Source: Brevibacillus porteri | Lineage (GTDB): Bacteria > Bacillota > Bacilli > Brevibacillales > Brevibacillaceae | NCBI RefSeq assembly: GCF_003013475.1 | Contig: NZ_PXZO01000027.1 | Span: 62,001 to 126,000 of the forward strand | DNA: 64,000 bases | Direction of reading: 5' to 3' | Shown: positions 1-8,448 of the stretch, piece by piece | Layout of the letters: each line of letters begins with the position of its first letter | Numbering within the stretch: position 1 is the first letter of the stretch | The notes under the pieces: generated by a model | The model's database searches: none | Told to the model about the DNA's origin: nothing | What the model saw: the letters and a program-made list of their open reading frames with translations, nothing else | Made by a program: the position numbers and the translations under genes

Positions 1-1384
1 TACCCTCTGACACTTCTTGAGAACCTTTTTCCATCGTGAGGACCGCTTCGTTCGTCTCCATTTGGATCGACGCTACCAGCTGGGAAATTTCTTGCGCCGA
101 TGCAGATGCTTGCTCCGCCAGCTTTCGCACTTCATCCGCGACGACCGCAAAGCCTCTGCCATGCTCGCCCGCCCTCGCCGCTTCGATCGCAGCATTCAAT
201 GCCAAGAGATTCGTCTGACCTGAAATCTGCGTAATGACTTCGACGATTTGGCCGATTTGTTCGGAGCGTTTTCCTAAACCACCTACCAGTGCAGTCAAAT
301 GCTCCATAGTTTCTCCGATCCCGTCCATCTGGGATACCGACTGCTGGATGGTTCGATCCCCATCTGTCGCCAGCTCTGAGGTACTTGCAGCCGCAGCAGA
401 CACGCTTTGCGCACGTGCTGCAATTTTTTCAATTCCTGCTGAAATTTCTTCGACCTCCTGCTGACTCTCCTCTACGTTTTGGGATTGCCTGTCCGTTCCT
501 TCCGTCATTTCCTGGATCGTGATGGCGATCTGTTCCGTAGCTTGGCTCGTTTGCTTCGAGCTCGCTGTCAGTTGTTCAGCTGCGGCTGCAACCTGCTGGG
601 CATGCTCGCGAACCTGAGAAATCAGCTCTCGTAAATTGGCGAGCATCCGGTTGAATGAGCCTGCCAACTGTCCAATCTCGTCTTTTGAAAAGACGGTCAA
701 CTCTTGCGTCAAATCTCCTTTTCCGTCAGCGATATCATGGAGCTGTTTGTTCACCCGATGCAGCGGTGCCACAATCGAGCGAATCAGAAGACCCCCAACC
801 ACAATCGCAACGAGAATTCCCACTACATTAAAAAACAACTGAATCATGGCTGAAATTCCTTCGTTCTCCGCCAGCTCCTGTTGATCTACCTTGATTTCAT
901 TACGCACCTCTTCAACCAATCCACTCACAACCGAATCCATTTCTTTTCTCGCTTGCCGTTCCTGACCAAAATGGTGCGAGATAGCCTCTTCACGTAGTCC
1001 ATTATCCAGTGACTCTACCGCTTTATCGCTCGATTCCAAATAGGACTTGTATAACCTCTCTGCTTCTTCCATTTTTTCACGATGATGAGAAGACTCAAGG
1101 GAACTGCTCATTTTGGCAAACAGGCTGTCCACCTTTGCTGCCTTTTCCTTCAATTCCATTCGAAATTCTTCATCGCTCGTTAACAAATAGGCTCGCTCGT
1201 CATTATTTCGACCCGTCATGATAAACTGCATTTCTCGCAGGTCGGTCAATAATTTTTCCTCTTCGATAATTTTTGTGTAGGATGCCTTCATTGCTGACAT
1301 TTGCACGTACATATACGTACCTGAACCGAACATGACTGCCAATATGATACCAAAAGCCAGGATGATTTTTGTTCTGATTTTCAC
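1..1384 (-). CDS. Methyl-accepting chemotaxis protein, C-terminus beyond window
   Basis: Membrane chemoreceptor that would signal through CheA/CheW. Translation from a GTG at 1384, preceded by GGGAGG nine bases upstream, gives an N-terminal membrane segment, a periplasmic helical stretch of about 165 residues, a second membrane segment ([18 protein letters not shown]), a HAMP region and the methyl-accepting signalling domain with the conserved [20 protein letters not shown] hairpin tip. The reading frame stays open to base 1, so the C-terminal end lies outside the window. The GTG start is chosen because of its ribosome site. The ligand cannot be told. The chemoreceptor identity is secure; only its role is unknown. 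Confidence 0.93.
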   Translation of the reverse strand, partial: MKIRTKIILAFGIILAVMFGSGTYMYVQMSAMKASYTKIIEEEKLLTDLREMQFIMTGRNNDERAYLLTSDEEFRMELKEKAAKVDSLFAKMSSSLESSHHREKMEEAERLYKSYLESSDKAVESLDNGLREEAISHHFGQERQARKEMDSVVSGLVEEVRNEIKVDQQELAENEGISAMIQLFFNVVGILVAIVVGGLLIRSIVAPLHRVNKQLHDIADGKGDLTQELTVFSKDEIGQLAGSFNRMLANLRELISQVREHAQQVAAAAEQLTASSKQTSQATEQIAITIQEMTEGTDRQSQNVEESQQEVEEISAGIEKIAARAQSVSAAAASTSELATDGDRTIQQSVSQMDGIGETMEHLTALVGGLGKRSEQIGQIVEVITQISGQTNLLALNAAIEAARAGEHGRGFAVVADEVRKLAEQASASAQEISQLVASIQMETNEAVLTMEKGSQEVSEG

Positions 1385-1460
1385 AAGGTGTGCCTCCCGT
1401 CATCTGCTACTCTTGTTCATACCCAGCTCCTCCTTGCTTCAAACACTTTGATGTGCAAAC

Positions 1461-1490
1461 AAAAAACCGCCAGATACCATCCTGACGGTT
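1461..1490 (-). terminator. Terminator after the clpP-epimerase operon
   Basis: On the minus strand an eight-pair stem (AACCGTCA with TGGCGGTT) is followed by six T. It lies 35 bases after the stop of the epimerase gene and before the chemoreceptor start. Confidence 0.85.
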
Positions 1491-1524
1491 CAAACAGACT
1501 ATGCACGAAACTCCGTGCTACATA

Positions 1525-2538
1525 CTAGACACCGAGCTTCGCGAGCAGTTTATCCTCTGTGAAATAGTTGTTTCCTTGTAACATGCTTTCAGGAGGATGA
1601 TCAATCTCCCATGCAATCGTACGTCGCATAGACTCCTCTGCGGTGGCTTGTTCTGTATACCCCAGCTCACGCCTGATTTTTGCTGTGTCCAACTGAACAT
1701 GCTGCTTCGTTTCGAGCTGCGGGACCCACTCATTTGGCAACTCAGCAGAAGGCGCTGTAATCACTTTGCCATTCCAACCGTAAACACTGCCGATTCGTTC
1801 AATCCACTCTCGCATCGACAAGCATTGCTCTTCTGCTACATGGTAAATCTGATTTTTTGCTCGATCGTCGGTAGCCACCAGACAAATGGCATGCGCGATG
1901 TCTTCTACGTAGCTGCGTGCCCAACGCCAAGAAGCAAAGCTTTCTTCGAGCAAAATAAACGGACGTCCATCACGCATCTGCTGAAGGTACGGGTAGACGC
2001 GATGCTGGTAATCATGCGGGCCATACACCATCGGCAGGCGCAAAATCGTGCCCGGTAGACTCTGTTGCCCCATCACGACTCCCTCCACGAGCACCTTGTC
2101 ATAGTATTCGCGATCTGGTCTGGCCCCGCGGAACGGATAGCGCTTCTCGCAAAGTGGAGACTGCTCCGTAAGCGGCTCGGTCGTAATCGGACCAGACTCG
2201 ATCTTGTTCACCCGTCCGAACGCCTGATACACGTCACAGCTGCTGATCGCTACGACACGACCTGCTATATCCTGAAACGTTTCTATCAGCAGGCGGGCAT
2301 CTGCTTCTGTGTACGGAAACAGATCAATAACGACATCAGGTGCAAAGGAGCGAAAAGTCTCCCGATATTCACTCAGGCTGGCACGATCTCCCGTAATAGA
2401 GACGACACCTTGTGGTAGAGAGGCTGCGCCGAGGGAAAGCCCCCTATTACATACAGCAACCTCATGACCTGCTTCTGCCAAGCGCTTCACTGCATGTGGA
2501 CCGATAAAACGCGTTCCCCCCAAAAATAGGATCTTCAC
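1525..2538 (-). CDS. NAD-dependent epimerase/dehydratase (extended SDR)
   Basis: A 337-residue nucleotide-sugar-epimerase-like protein. The N-terminal Rossmann motif GGTRFIG is at residues 7-13, with the acidic-to-hydrophobic strand pattern of extended SDRs. The canonical YxxxK pair is not evident; the matching place reads YYDKVLVE, as in atypical epimerases of the CSP41/YDK type, so catalytic chemistry is uncertain. It starts 16 bases after the clpP stop and ends at a clear terminator, so it is likely the last gene of the regulator-85aa-clpP operon. The substrate cannot be inferred. Confidence 0.85.
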   Translation of the reverse strand: MKILFLGGTRFIGPHAVKRLAEAGHEVAVCNRGLSLGAASLPQGVVSITGDRASLSEYRETFRSFAPDVVIDLFPYTEADARLLIETFQDIAGRVVAISSCDVYQAFGRVNKIESGPITTEPLTEQSPLCEKRYPFRGARPDREYYDKVLVEGVVMGQQSLPGTILRLPMVYGPHDYQHRVYPYLQQMRDGRPFILLEESFASWRWARSYVEDIAHAICLVATDDRAKNQIYHVAEEQCLSMREWIERIGSVYGWNGKVITAPSAELPNEWVPQLETKQHVQLDTAKIRRELGYTEQATAEESMRRTIAWEIDHPPESMLQGNNYFTEDKLLAKLGV

Positions 2539-2554
2539 CTCGGCACCCCCAGCT

Positions 2555-3136
2555 CTACAATTTTTCGATCACTTTATCAATCAAGCCGTATTCGAGCGCT
2601 TCTGCGGCGGTAAGGAAATAGTCGCGGTCTGCATCCTTTTCGATTTGCTCGACTGTCTTTCCCGTACGCTCCGCGATGATCGTATACAGCATGTTGCGAT
2701 GTCGCATAATACGGTCTGCTGCGATCTTGATATCGCTCGCCTGTCCTTGACTGCCTCCCCACGGCTGGTGGAGCATGACTTCTGCATTAGGCAGCGCATA
2801 CCGTTTGCCCGGCGCTCCTGCTACGAGAAGCATCGCGCCCATAGACGCTGCCATCCCCGTGCAGATCGTGGACACCTCAGGTGCTACGAATTTCATGGTA
2901 TCGATAATCGCCATCCCTGCTGTGACAGAGCCTCCTGGCGAATTGATATAAAGGTGAATGTCTTTTTTCGGGTCTTCTGCTGCCAGGAACAGCAGCTGAG
3001 CTACCACTGCATTGGCTACCTGATCATCGATGGCACTGCCGAGAAAAATGATGCGATCCTTTAACAACCGGGAGTAAATGTCATAAGACCTCTCTCCATA
3101 ACTCGTTTGCTCGACTACTACCGGAATGAGATTCAT
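2555..3136 (-). CDS. clpP: ATP-dependent Clp protease proteolytic subunit
   Basis: Serine peptidase of family S14 that forms the barrel of Clp proteases. The length (193 aa) is normal. The catalytic triad is visible as Ser98 (GMAASMGA), His123 (MLHQPWGG) and Asp172. Compared with the housekeeping Bacillus ClpP as I recall it, the region after the active-site His differs (QPWGG rather than QPLGG, then [10 protein letters not shown]), which hints at a second paralog. Context supports this: it is the third gene of an operon led by an ArsR-type regulator rather than a gene behind a CtsR site. I saw no CtsR heptad repeat directly upstream. ClpP identity is near certain; paralog status is inference. 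Confidence 0.95.
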   Translation of the reverse strand: MNLIPVVVEQTSYGERSYDIYSRLLKDRIIFLGSAIDDQVANAVVAQLLFLAAEDPKKDIHLYINSPGGSVTAGMAIIDTMKFVAPEVSTICTGMAASMGAMLLVAGAPGKRYALPNAEVMLHQPWGGSQGQASDIKIAADRIMRHRNMLYTIIAERTGKTVEQIEKDADRDYFLTAAEALEYGLIDKVIEKL

Positions 3137-3171
3137 GAAAAACCCTCCTTCGCTTGTTTACGCTTGAGTTT

Positions 3172-3429
3172 TTACGCGGCCATACGCATGCTGGTTGCTT
3201 GTGGCATTGCCACTGATTTTTTGTTAAATCCAGATGAAACCTGCGTCACCACTGCGGGATTACTCGCCGGACCTACTGACCATGTCTGAACAGCTGCTTC
3301 TCTTTCGACCGCAACCCCATTTCCGCTTCGGGCTGGCATGACAATAACCTGATCAGCTTGTGGCTGGATACGATTTTCCCAAATGACTACGGGTTTGGAC
3401 TTGTTAGACTCTGTCACTTGTGCCTTCAT
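3172..3429 (-). CDS. Unknown 85-aa protein in the clpP operon
   Basis: I do not recognise this protein. It is 85 aa, rich in Val, Ala, Ser and Gln, and has neither a signal peptide nor a membrane segment. Its ATG overlaps the TGA of the upstream regulator (ATGA), and GGAGGAG lies in front, which argues for real translation by coupling. clpP begins 35 bases after its stop. A role with the regulator or as an adaptor or substrate of ClpP is possible but unsupported. Confidence 0.7.
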   Translation of the reverse strand: MKAQVTESNKSKPVVIWENRIQPQADQVIVMPARSGNGVAVEREAAVQTWSVGPASNPAVVTQVSSGFNKKSVAMPQATSMRMAA

Positions 3430-4019
3430 GCCTCGTCTCCTCCTTGTTTTGGATAAACCGCGAGAACGACCTGATACGTCTCTTGTCCCTTTTCTTTTGG
3501 CTGATACTTTGCCACAAGCTGATTCACCAGTTGGACGTACTCCTCTACAAAAGCACTGCGCTGTTCCGCACTGGCAAGCTGAATACTCGCGTTCAGTGAG
3601 GCACTCGGAACCTCCACCTCTTGATCGGAACGCTCCAGCAAGAGCATGGCATCCCGCTTGATCCGTTCTGCTGTCTGGACCAGATGAGACAACGATCCTT
3701 GATCCTTCATTTGCTGAATGGTATCGTTGCCCCAGTTCAGTCCTTCCGAGAGCACATACGTCCGCGCAATCGCCAAATAAAGCACCTCGACGAGATTGCG
3801 CACTTGTCGACTTCCTACCCGTCTGACCAATCCGACCTTTTCCAAGGCCTTCAAGTGATAATTGACACGCTGCGGGATTTCATTGATACCACGTGCGACT
3901 TCTGCTGCTGAAGCAGGCTCTGCCAAACGGCTTAATATCTCGGCACGGAGCGGGTTCAATAAGGCCATCGCCTGTTCCGGCTTCTCGACTACATATGTTT
4001 CCAGTTGTTCGTGCGCCAC
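3426..4019 (-). CDS. ArsR-type winged-helix transcription regulator
   Basis: A 197-aa regulator. Residues 15-85 form a winged helix-turn-helix (LLNPLRAEILSRLAEP, then a recognition helix around PQRVNYHLKALEKVGLV), typical of the ArsR/HTH_20 group. The C-terminal half is helical, with no Cys or His metal site visible. The start is GTG at 4019 with GAGGTG eight bases upstream. It heads a four-gene operon with an 85-aa protein, clpP and an epimerase. The inverted repeat ACGTAA-N10-TTACGT in the promoter region 28 bases upstream could be its own operator (inference). Confidence 0.85.
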   Translation of the reverse strand: MAHEQLETYVVEKPEQAMALLNPLRAEILSRLAEPASAAEVARGINEIPQRVNYHLKALEKVGLVRRVGSRQVRNLVEVLYLAIARTYVLSEGLNWGNDTIQQMKDQGSLSHLVQTAERIKRDAMLLLERSDQEVEVPSASLNASIQLASAEQRSAFVEEYVQLVNQLVAKYQPKEKGQETYQVVLAVYPKQGGDEA

Positions 4020-4046
4020 AACAACACCTCATGACATTAATCATTT

Positions 4047-4068
4047 ACGTAAAAATAGTTTATTACGT
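4047..4068. promoter_or_regulatory. Inverted repeat upstream of the ArsR-type regulator
   Basis: ACGTAA and TTACGT face each other across 10 AT-rich bases, 28 bases before the GTG of the regulator. Position and symmetry suit an autoregulatory operator; this is not proven. Confidence 0.45.
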
Positions 4069-4207
4069 TCGTTTTTGTTTGTCAAATGATGGATAAGCCT
4101 TTTTTTCGACAACGTCAAAAGCCCCGCTATGACCTGCGGAACTTTGTTTTTCATTTCTATTCAGTTCGCGCAGAGAGATAAGTGTAGTTAAAGGGATAAA
4201 CATGAAG

Positions 4208-4241
4208 AAAAAATAGAAATGGATCGCCTAGAAAGCGACCC
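4208..4241 (-). terminator. Terminator after the His-rich gene
   Basis: Minus-strand stem GGGTCGC/GCGATCC with a short loop, then a T-rich run (ATTTCTATTTTTT). It lies 25 bases past the stop of the His-rich protein gene. Confidence 0.75.
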
Positions 4242-4265
4242 ACGACTGAATGACTTATGCTGTTG

Positions 4266-4598
4266 CTATGAAGTGATGATTTCAACAGGCCCATGATCGT
4301 CACAATGATCACCATGAACATGATGCAATCTCCCATTCACAAGATAATCCTTGTGGTCACCATGAGGTACTAACTCGTGACCACAATCAGGTCCATGATC
4401 ACAGCCACAAGTCATTGGCTTACATTCGCTTGGATTGGTGGAGCTCACAGGAATCTTGCATTCATCCCAGTGACCAGCATGTTCATGGTGAAGATGACCA
4501 TTGTGAACGTAATCAATATGATCGTCATGTCGGATTTTTGTATGTCCGCAAGCAGGGCTGTGTTGATGGGGATGGTCGTGATGGGTATTATGTTCCAC
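4266..4598 (-). CDS. His-rich two-repeat metal-binding protein
   Basis: A 110-aa soluble protein with about one fifth His and many Asp and Cys. Two repeats are visible: one near residues 18-47 (CGHTKIRHDDHIDYVHNGHL onward) and one near 73-102 (CGHELVPHGDHKDYLVNGRL onward), each ending in HLHH/RLHH plus HGDH-like clusters. They are joined by a Cys-containing linker with CGCDHGPDCGH. Start is GTG at 4598 behind AAGGAGG. The composition implies binding of zinc, nickel, copper or cobalt, as a store or chaperone. No transporter gene is adjacent. Metal binding is a firm inference; the metal is unknown. Confidence 0.75.
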   Translation of the reverse strand: MEHNTHHDHPHQHSPACGHTKIRHDDHIDYVHNGHLHHEHAGHWDECKIPVSSTNPSECKPMTCGCDHGPDCGHELVPHGDHKDYLVNGRLHHVHGDHCDDHGPVEIITS

Positions 4599-4727
4599 AT
4601 TAAAAACCTCCTTTAATCAAATCAAGTATGCCCTCAGCTTCGACACAGTATCCTTCAGCCGGGACAATTTTACCTAATTAGTTATTGTGTATCTAGTAGC
4701 GGGACTATGCATTTGTTTACATAATGC

Positions 4728-5486
4728 TCAATGAAAAGAGATGATTTCGCCATCCTGCGGAACATGTACGCGTTCGGACAGCTGTTTTTCCTGCAAACAT
4801 TCATTCAATTCCCGGCGGCTGAGCAAGCAATGGTTCCACGTCTCCATGTGGGCAACGAGGATTCGGCTGTCGGGCACGGCAATTGCGACATGAACGATAT
4901 CCTCCTTCGTCATCGTGATCGGGCCTCCGGTCAAAAACTGCGCTGCACCTGCGAAAACGACGATCGCATCTGGACGATACGCTGTAACAGCCTGCTCCAC
5001 TTCCTCACACCAAATCGTATCACCTGCCACATACAGCGTCGGCTCACCAGCCCGCTTCCATACAAAGCCAGATACTGGCCCCATCTGTTGTCCGATTTCC
5101 CCTGTTCCGTGTTGACCACCAGTCCGGTGCAGGTGAACCCCTTGCCATGTATACTCCTCTTCGATGGCAATAACTTGTTCAAAGCCATGCTGCACCAGCT
5201 TATCCAGATCCGGTGGCTGGCAAAATACAGGTAAATGCTTCGGGAGAAGGCGTATGGCCGCTTCATCGAGATGATCGAAATGGGTATGCGTCACCAAGAG
5301 GGCGTCCACGCCAGCAAGTATTTCCTCCACGGATAGGGGCAATTCTACTCCTGGATTCGGGCGCTGATTCGGCGTATTTGGTACTGCTGGCATTTCGCCT
5401 TTAGAGCTAAACATTGGATCGATCAAAAATGTCAGCCCTGCATATTCCACGCGTAAGGTAGCATGTCTTACAAGCTGAATCTCCAT
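4728..5486 (-). CDS. Metallo-beta-lactamase-fold hydrolase, UlaG-like
   Basis: A 252-aa MBL-fold protein. The metal-binding motif HTHFDH is near residue 85, followed by conserved GDT (AGDTIWC) and a late His (VAHMETWNH), matching the UlaG/UPF0173 type. The ATG at 5486 is preferred over an in-frame ATG 60 bases further upstream because GAGGAAAGG precedes it and the extension would run through the promoter region. It is transcribed divergently from an Lrp-type regulator 118 bases away, which may control it. Substrate unknown. Confidence 0.85.
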   Translation of the reverse strand: MEIQLVRHATLRVEYAGLTFLIDPMFSSKGEMPAVPNTPNQRPNPGVELPLSVEEILAGVDALLVTHTHFDHLDEAAIRLLPKHLPVFCQPPDLDKLVQHGFEQVIAIEEEYTWQGVHLHRTGGQHGTGEIGQQMGPVSGFVWKRAGEPTLYVAGDTIWCEEVEQAVTAYRPDAIVVFAGAAQFLTGGPITMTKEDIVHVAIAVPDSRILVAHMETWNHCLLSRRELNECLQEKQLSERVHVPQDGEIISFH

Positions 5487-5604
5487 GTCATTTCTTCCTT
5501 TCCTCGTAATCGATATAATGGATGTACGTTTATTGTATAAGGCCATGAACGGTTGCCGCGAAACGATTGCTGGCTACCGACTTTCGCCGTGAAAGGAGAT
5601 ACAC

Positions 5605-6018
5605 ATGCTCGATCAAACCGATCTCTCCATCCTTGCCTTGCTACGCAAAAACAGCCGATTGCAGTGGAAGGACATCGGCGAACAGGTACATCTAAGTGGT
5701 CAAGCCGTCGGCAACCGCATTAGACGAATGGAGGAGCAGGGCATTATTCAAGGCTATACAACGCTCATTGATGAAGCCAAAATCGCCCCAGTCCTCACTG
5801 CTTTGGTCACCATGTTCATGACCACTACCGATCATTCACTCTTCACTCGTTTTATCAAAAGCCGCAGCGAGATCGTCGAAGCCCATCGCATTAGCGGAGA
5901 AGGCTGCTATACCATGATGGTACATGTGCCAGATCAAGAGGCCCTCAATCATTTTTTAGATGCCCTGCTTCCTTTTGGCAACTACCGTGTCAACCTATCG
6001 ATTAACAAATTGAAATAG
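5605..6018 (+). CDS. Lrp/AsnC-family transcription regulator
   Basis: 137 aa. N-terminal helix-turn-helix (residues about 5-60, with LRKNSRLQWKDIGEQVHLS and VGNRIRRMEEQGII) followed by the RAM/AsnC ligand-binding domain ending in VNLSINKLK. GAAAGGAG precedes the ATG by eight bases. Members usually sense amino acids and often control a divergent neighbour, here the MBL-fold hydrolase. Effector unknown. Confidence 0.92.
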   Translation: MLDQTDLSILALLRKNSRLQWKDIGEQVHLSGQAVGNRIRRMEEQGIIQGYTTLIDEAKIAPVLTALVTMFMTTTDHSLFTRFIKSRSEIVEAHRISGEGCYTMMVHVPDQEALNHFLDALLPFGNYRVNLSINKLK

Positions 6019-6116
6019 TTGGCAGTTTGGCAATGTATCCGCTCTCATGAATTTTCGGGGTTGCTCGATATTGTGAACAAGAGTAGAATGATGAATACGA
6101 AAGGAGGAGAATCGCC

Positions 6117-6407
6117 ATGGAAGATATGCTATTGCTGCTGTTTTCGCTGGAAGAATTCTTCGCCTTGGTCGCGCTTTTTGTAGGATGCTTCACTTCTGCT
6201 TTTTGTCTCAGACAGTGTTACCTGCAAAACCGGACTCTTCATCAGAACGTCACGGATACGTACCGACCTTCCATTAACAAGTTGTTGGTTGAGACTTATC
6301 CAATGGCGGCAAGGCAACCGCAGCGCCATCGCTTATTCAGGCGCATACAGCATACAGACGGCGAAATGGATACATATGGTTCCTTCGTTTTGGATCGCGT
6401 AGCGTAA
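6117..6407 (+). CDS. Unknown small membrane-anchored protein, 96 aa
   Basis: Not recognised. The first 30 residues are strongly hydrophobic (MEDMLLLLFSLEEFFALVAL and onward), with two Cys near the end of the segment. The remaining 60 residues are polar and basic. A very strong ribosome site (AAAGGAGGAG) lies eight bases before the ATG, so translation is likely. It is followed 26 bases later by a 44-aa membrane peptide gene, probably in the same transcript. Confidence 0.6.
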   Translation: MEDMLLLLFSLEEFFALVALFVGCFTSAFCLRQCYLQNRTLHQNVTDTYRPSINKLLVETYPMAARQPQRHRLFRRIQHTDGEMDTYGSFVLDRVA

Positions 6408-6433
6408 CAAACATCCAAAAGGAGGTTGATCAT

Positions 6434-6568
6434 ATGATCGCCAAATATATCGGAGAAGTTTTGTTGTTTGTTGTGGGTCTGCCTATTTTCGCTTATCAAA
6501 CATTCGAAGGAATGCACGCATTGGCAGATATCTTCGCACAAATGTCCGATTTCACCAATTTCAAATAA
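6434..6568 (+). CDS. Unknown membrane peptide, 44 aa
   Basis: ATG at 6434 follows AAAGGAGG. The peptide begins MIAKYIGEVLLFVVGLP, a single hydrophobic segment, then a polar tail ending in Lys. It ends just before a strong bidirectional terminator. I cannot assign a family. The ribosome site and position after the 96-aa gene support it as real. Confidence 0.55.
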   Translation: MIAKYIGEVLLFVVGLPIFAYQTFEGMHALADIFAQMSDFTNFK

Positions 6569-6582
6569 GCTTGACGCATATA

Positions 6583-6616
6583 AAAGCCTGACCGCTTCTT
6601 TTGACGGTCAGGCTTT
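6583..6616. terminator. Bidirectional terminator
   Basis: A perfect 12-pair stem AAAGCCTGACCG/CGGTCAGGCTTT with a 10-base loop. T-rich sequence follows on the plus strand and A-rich sequence precedes. It serves the small membrane genes on the plus strand and the cupin on the minus strand. Confidence 0.9.
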
Positions 6617-6618
6617 CT

Positions 6619-6963
6619 TTAATCTGCCTGGATGCGGTCTCCTCTTGTTGTCGGCTGCGAGATCACAAGAAACTCTACATCCTCTGCTCCCTCGTTTTTC
6701 ATCTGGTGTTTGACTCCCGGTGGGACTTCTACGCCTTCCTGCCTGCCCAACACATGACGCACGCCATCCACTTCCAGCATAGCTTGTCCTGACAGTACGA
6801 AGAAAAACTGACGCGACCGCTCGTGATAATGGCGCACTTCTGCGGTATTTCCGGGCATCCGCTCATGAATGACGCTGAGCTCTTGGCCTTTAACCAGATG
6901 CCAGCCATCGCATTGATCGCCCCAATGATAATGCTCTGCATTCTCTTTGCTGATTTTCGCCAT
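6619..6963 (-). CDS. Small cupin-domain protein
   Basis: 114-aa single-domain cupin. The two beta-barrel motifs are visible: H-Y-H-E-R (EVRHYHERSRQFFFVLSG) and PPGVKHQMKNEG. The ATG at 6963 has GGAGGAGG eight bases upstream; the frame continues 60 bases further but has no ribosome site there. Such stand-alone cupins are often isomerases, dioxygenase-like or sugar-binding proteins; which one applies is not visible. It is monocistronic and divergent from the antiporter unit. Confidence 0.85.
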   Translation of the reverse strand: MAKISKENAEHYHWGDQCDGWHLVKGQELSVIHERMPGNTAEVRHYHERSRQFFFVLSGQAMLEVDGVRHVLGRQEGVEVPPGVKHQMKNEGAEDVEFLVISQPTTRGDRIQAD

Positions 6964-7026
6964 GCCTGCTCCTCCTCCGTTTTTTTGCTCTATCTTCACA
7001 CGCTGAGGAGCATTTGTCACCAAGTG

Positions 7027-7055
7027 TTTACTTTTTCGGCCCAGTATGTTAAAAT
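7027..7055 (+). promoter_or_regulatory. Promoter of the antiporter transcript
   Basis: TTTACT, 17 bases, then TAAAAT: a good vegetative promoter. The predicted start near 7062 leaves about 130 bases of leader before the antiporter ATG. Confidence 0.65.
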
Positions 7056-7095
7056 ATATGTGTATTGTAAGTGAATATTTGATTCGTTACTGGAG

Positions 7096-7169
7096 GAGCC
7101 TGTCATCATAGGGTTCTTTTTGTCTTTTTTAGCCGACAAAAAGAAAGCTGTGATCGCGGGCTCTTTTTT
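7096..7169 (+). promoter_or_regulatory. Attenuator-like leader of the antiporter gene
   Basis: GAGCC (7096) can pair with GGGTTC (7111), which is followed by a T-run. TTCTTTTTGTC (7114-7124) is perfectly complementary to GACAAAAAGAA (7135-7145) and would hide that T-run. GAGCC can instead pair with GGCTC (7159-7163), followed by six T. These mutually exclusive pairings look like a terminator/antiterminator switch. No known riboswitch consensus was recognised. Confidence 0.45.
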
Positions 7170-7193
7170 ATTTCGAAAAAAGGGGGAAACCAC

Positions 7194-8357
7194 ATGCTTA
7201 TTTTTCAGCTGGCTGTCATTTTGATCGCCTCCAAAATCGCTGGTGACATCAGCGTGCGGCTGGGACAGCCATCCGTTTTGGGGAAACTGCTCATCGGTAT
7301 CGTTTTAGGTCCTACGGTTCTCGGGCTGGTCACAGACACAGAAATCCTCAAGGAAATTAGCCAAATCGGGGTTATCCTGCTCATGTTTATCGCGGGCTTA
7401 GAGACTGATATTGATGAGTTCAAACGCACCGCCAAGTCTTCAACCAGCGTGGGTATCGCAGGAATTGTCATGCCGCTCGCACTCGGCTATGGTGCCGGGA
7501 TTGCGATTGGTCTCTCCAACATCGAAGCGATCTTCCTGGGCCTGTTGCTCGCTGCTACTAGTGTGAGTATTTCCGTACAAACGTTGAAGGAATTGGGCAA
7601 GCTAAAATCAAGAGAAGGCGCTACGATCATGGGAGCCGCTGTTATTGATGACGTTTTGGTCATCTTGGCACTCGCTTTCTTGATGAGCTTTGCTGGCGGC
7701 GACGTCAATCTCGGCATGGTGGTTTTGAAAAAGGTCGCTTTTTTTGCCATCGTCATCGTTCTCTCTTGGAAGGTTGTCCCATGGATTTTGAAAAAGTTCG
7801 CACCGTTGCAGGTCACAGAATCAGTCATTTCCGCAGCGCTTATCATCTGTTTCCTGTTCGCATATTTTGCTGAATATACAGGGGTTGCTGCCATCATCGG
7901 TTCCTACATCGCCGGGGTTGCGATCAGCTTGACCAATTACAAGCAAGAAGTGACGCACAAGGTCGAGACCATCAGCTACGCGGTTTTCGTGCCAGTATTC
8001 TTCACCTCGATCGGGGTAACAGCACAGTTCTCTGGCATCTTGGACAATCTCGGACTGATTGTGCTCCTGAGCGTCATCGCGATTATTTCCAAGCTCGTCG
8101 GTGGGGCTTTTGGTGCAAAAATCACAGGTTTCCCGTGGAAAAACTCGATGGCCATTGGTGCGGCCATGGTATCGCGTGGGGAAGTCGCCCTCATTATCGC
8201 TGCCATCGGCTTGGAAAACAATTTGCTTACACAAGACATGTTTGCGGTCCTGATTGTCGTCGTACTCTTAACAACCATCGTCACTCCACCGATGATGAAA
8301 TGGTTCTTCTCGAAAACGGCACAGCCAGAAGAAATAGCATTGAAAAAGAATGCCTAA
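7194..8357 (+). CDS. Cation:proton antiporter, CPA2 family
   Basis: 387 aa with about 11-12 membrane segments over the whole length, in the Kef/NapA/GerN arrangement. Landmarks are GQPSVLGKLLIGIVLGPTV near the N-terminus, the Asp-Asp of the transport site (AVIDDVLVILAL, near residue 150) and the conserved charged SRGEVALIIAAIG in the C-terminal half. There is no cytoplasmic RCK/TrkA domain, so Na+/H+ or K+/H+ exchange without a fused regulatory domain is likely. GGGGG lies in front of the ATG. The 5-prime leader has attenuator-like structure. Ion specificity is not decided. Confidence 0.9.
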   Translation: MLIFQLAVILIASKIAGDISVRLGQPSVLGKLLIGIVLGPTVLGLVTDTEILKEISQIGVILLMFIAGLETDIDEFKRTAKSSTSVGIAGIVMPLALGYGAGIAIGLSNIEAIFLGLLLAATSVSISVQTLKELGKLKSREGATIMGAAVIDDVLVILALAFLMSFAGGDVNLGMVVLKKVAFFAIVIVLSWKVVPWILKKFAPLQVTESVISAALIICFLFAYFAEYTGVAAIIGSYIAGVAISLTNYKQEVTHKVETISYAVFVPVFFTSIGVTAQFSGILDNLGLIVLLSVIAIISKLVGGAFGAKITGFPWKNSMAIGAAMVSRGEVALIIAAIGLENNLLTQDMFAVLIVVVLLTTIVTPPMMKWFFSKTAQPEEIALKKNA

Positions 8358-8364
8358 CACAACC

Positions 8365-8405
8365 AAGACTGTTTCTCGCCTAGACGCGGGGGACAGTCTT
8401 TTTTA
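8365..8405 (+). terminator. Terminator after the antiporter gene
   Basis: Stem AAGACTGT/ACAGTCTT with inner CTCGC/GCGGG pairs and a T6 tail, seven bases beyond the antiporter stop. Confidence 0.85.
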
Positions 8406-8448
8406 TGATGGAAAAAATACCCTCTTTACTGATAGGAGGAACACTGGC

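Noticed and set aside
5487..5546. Longer start for the MBL-fold hydrolase
   Set aside because: The extra 20 residues are basic and lie in the promoter region; the internal ATG has the ribosome site.
7062..7193. c-di-AMP riboswitch before the antiporter
   Set aside because: The leader is too short and lacks every ydaO core block; described instead as an unassigned attenuator-like leader.
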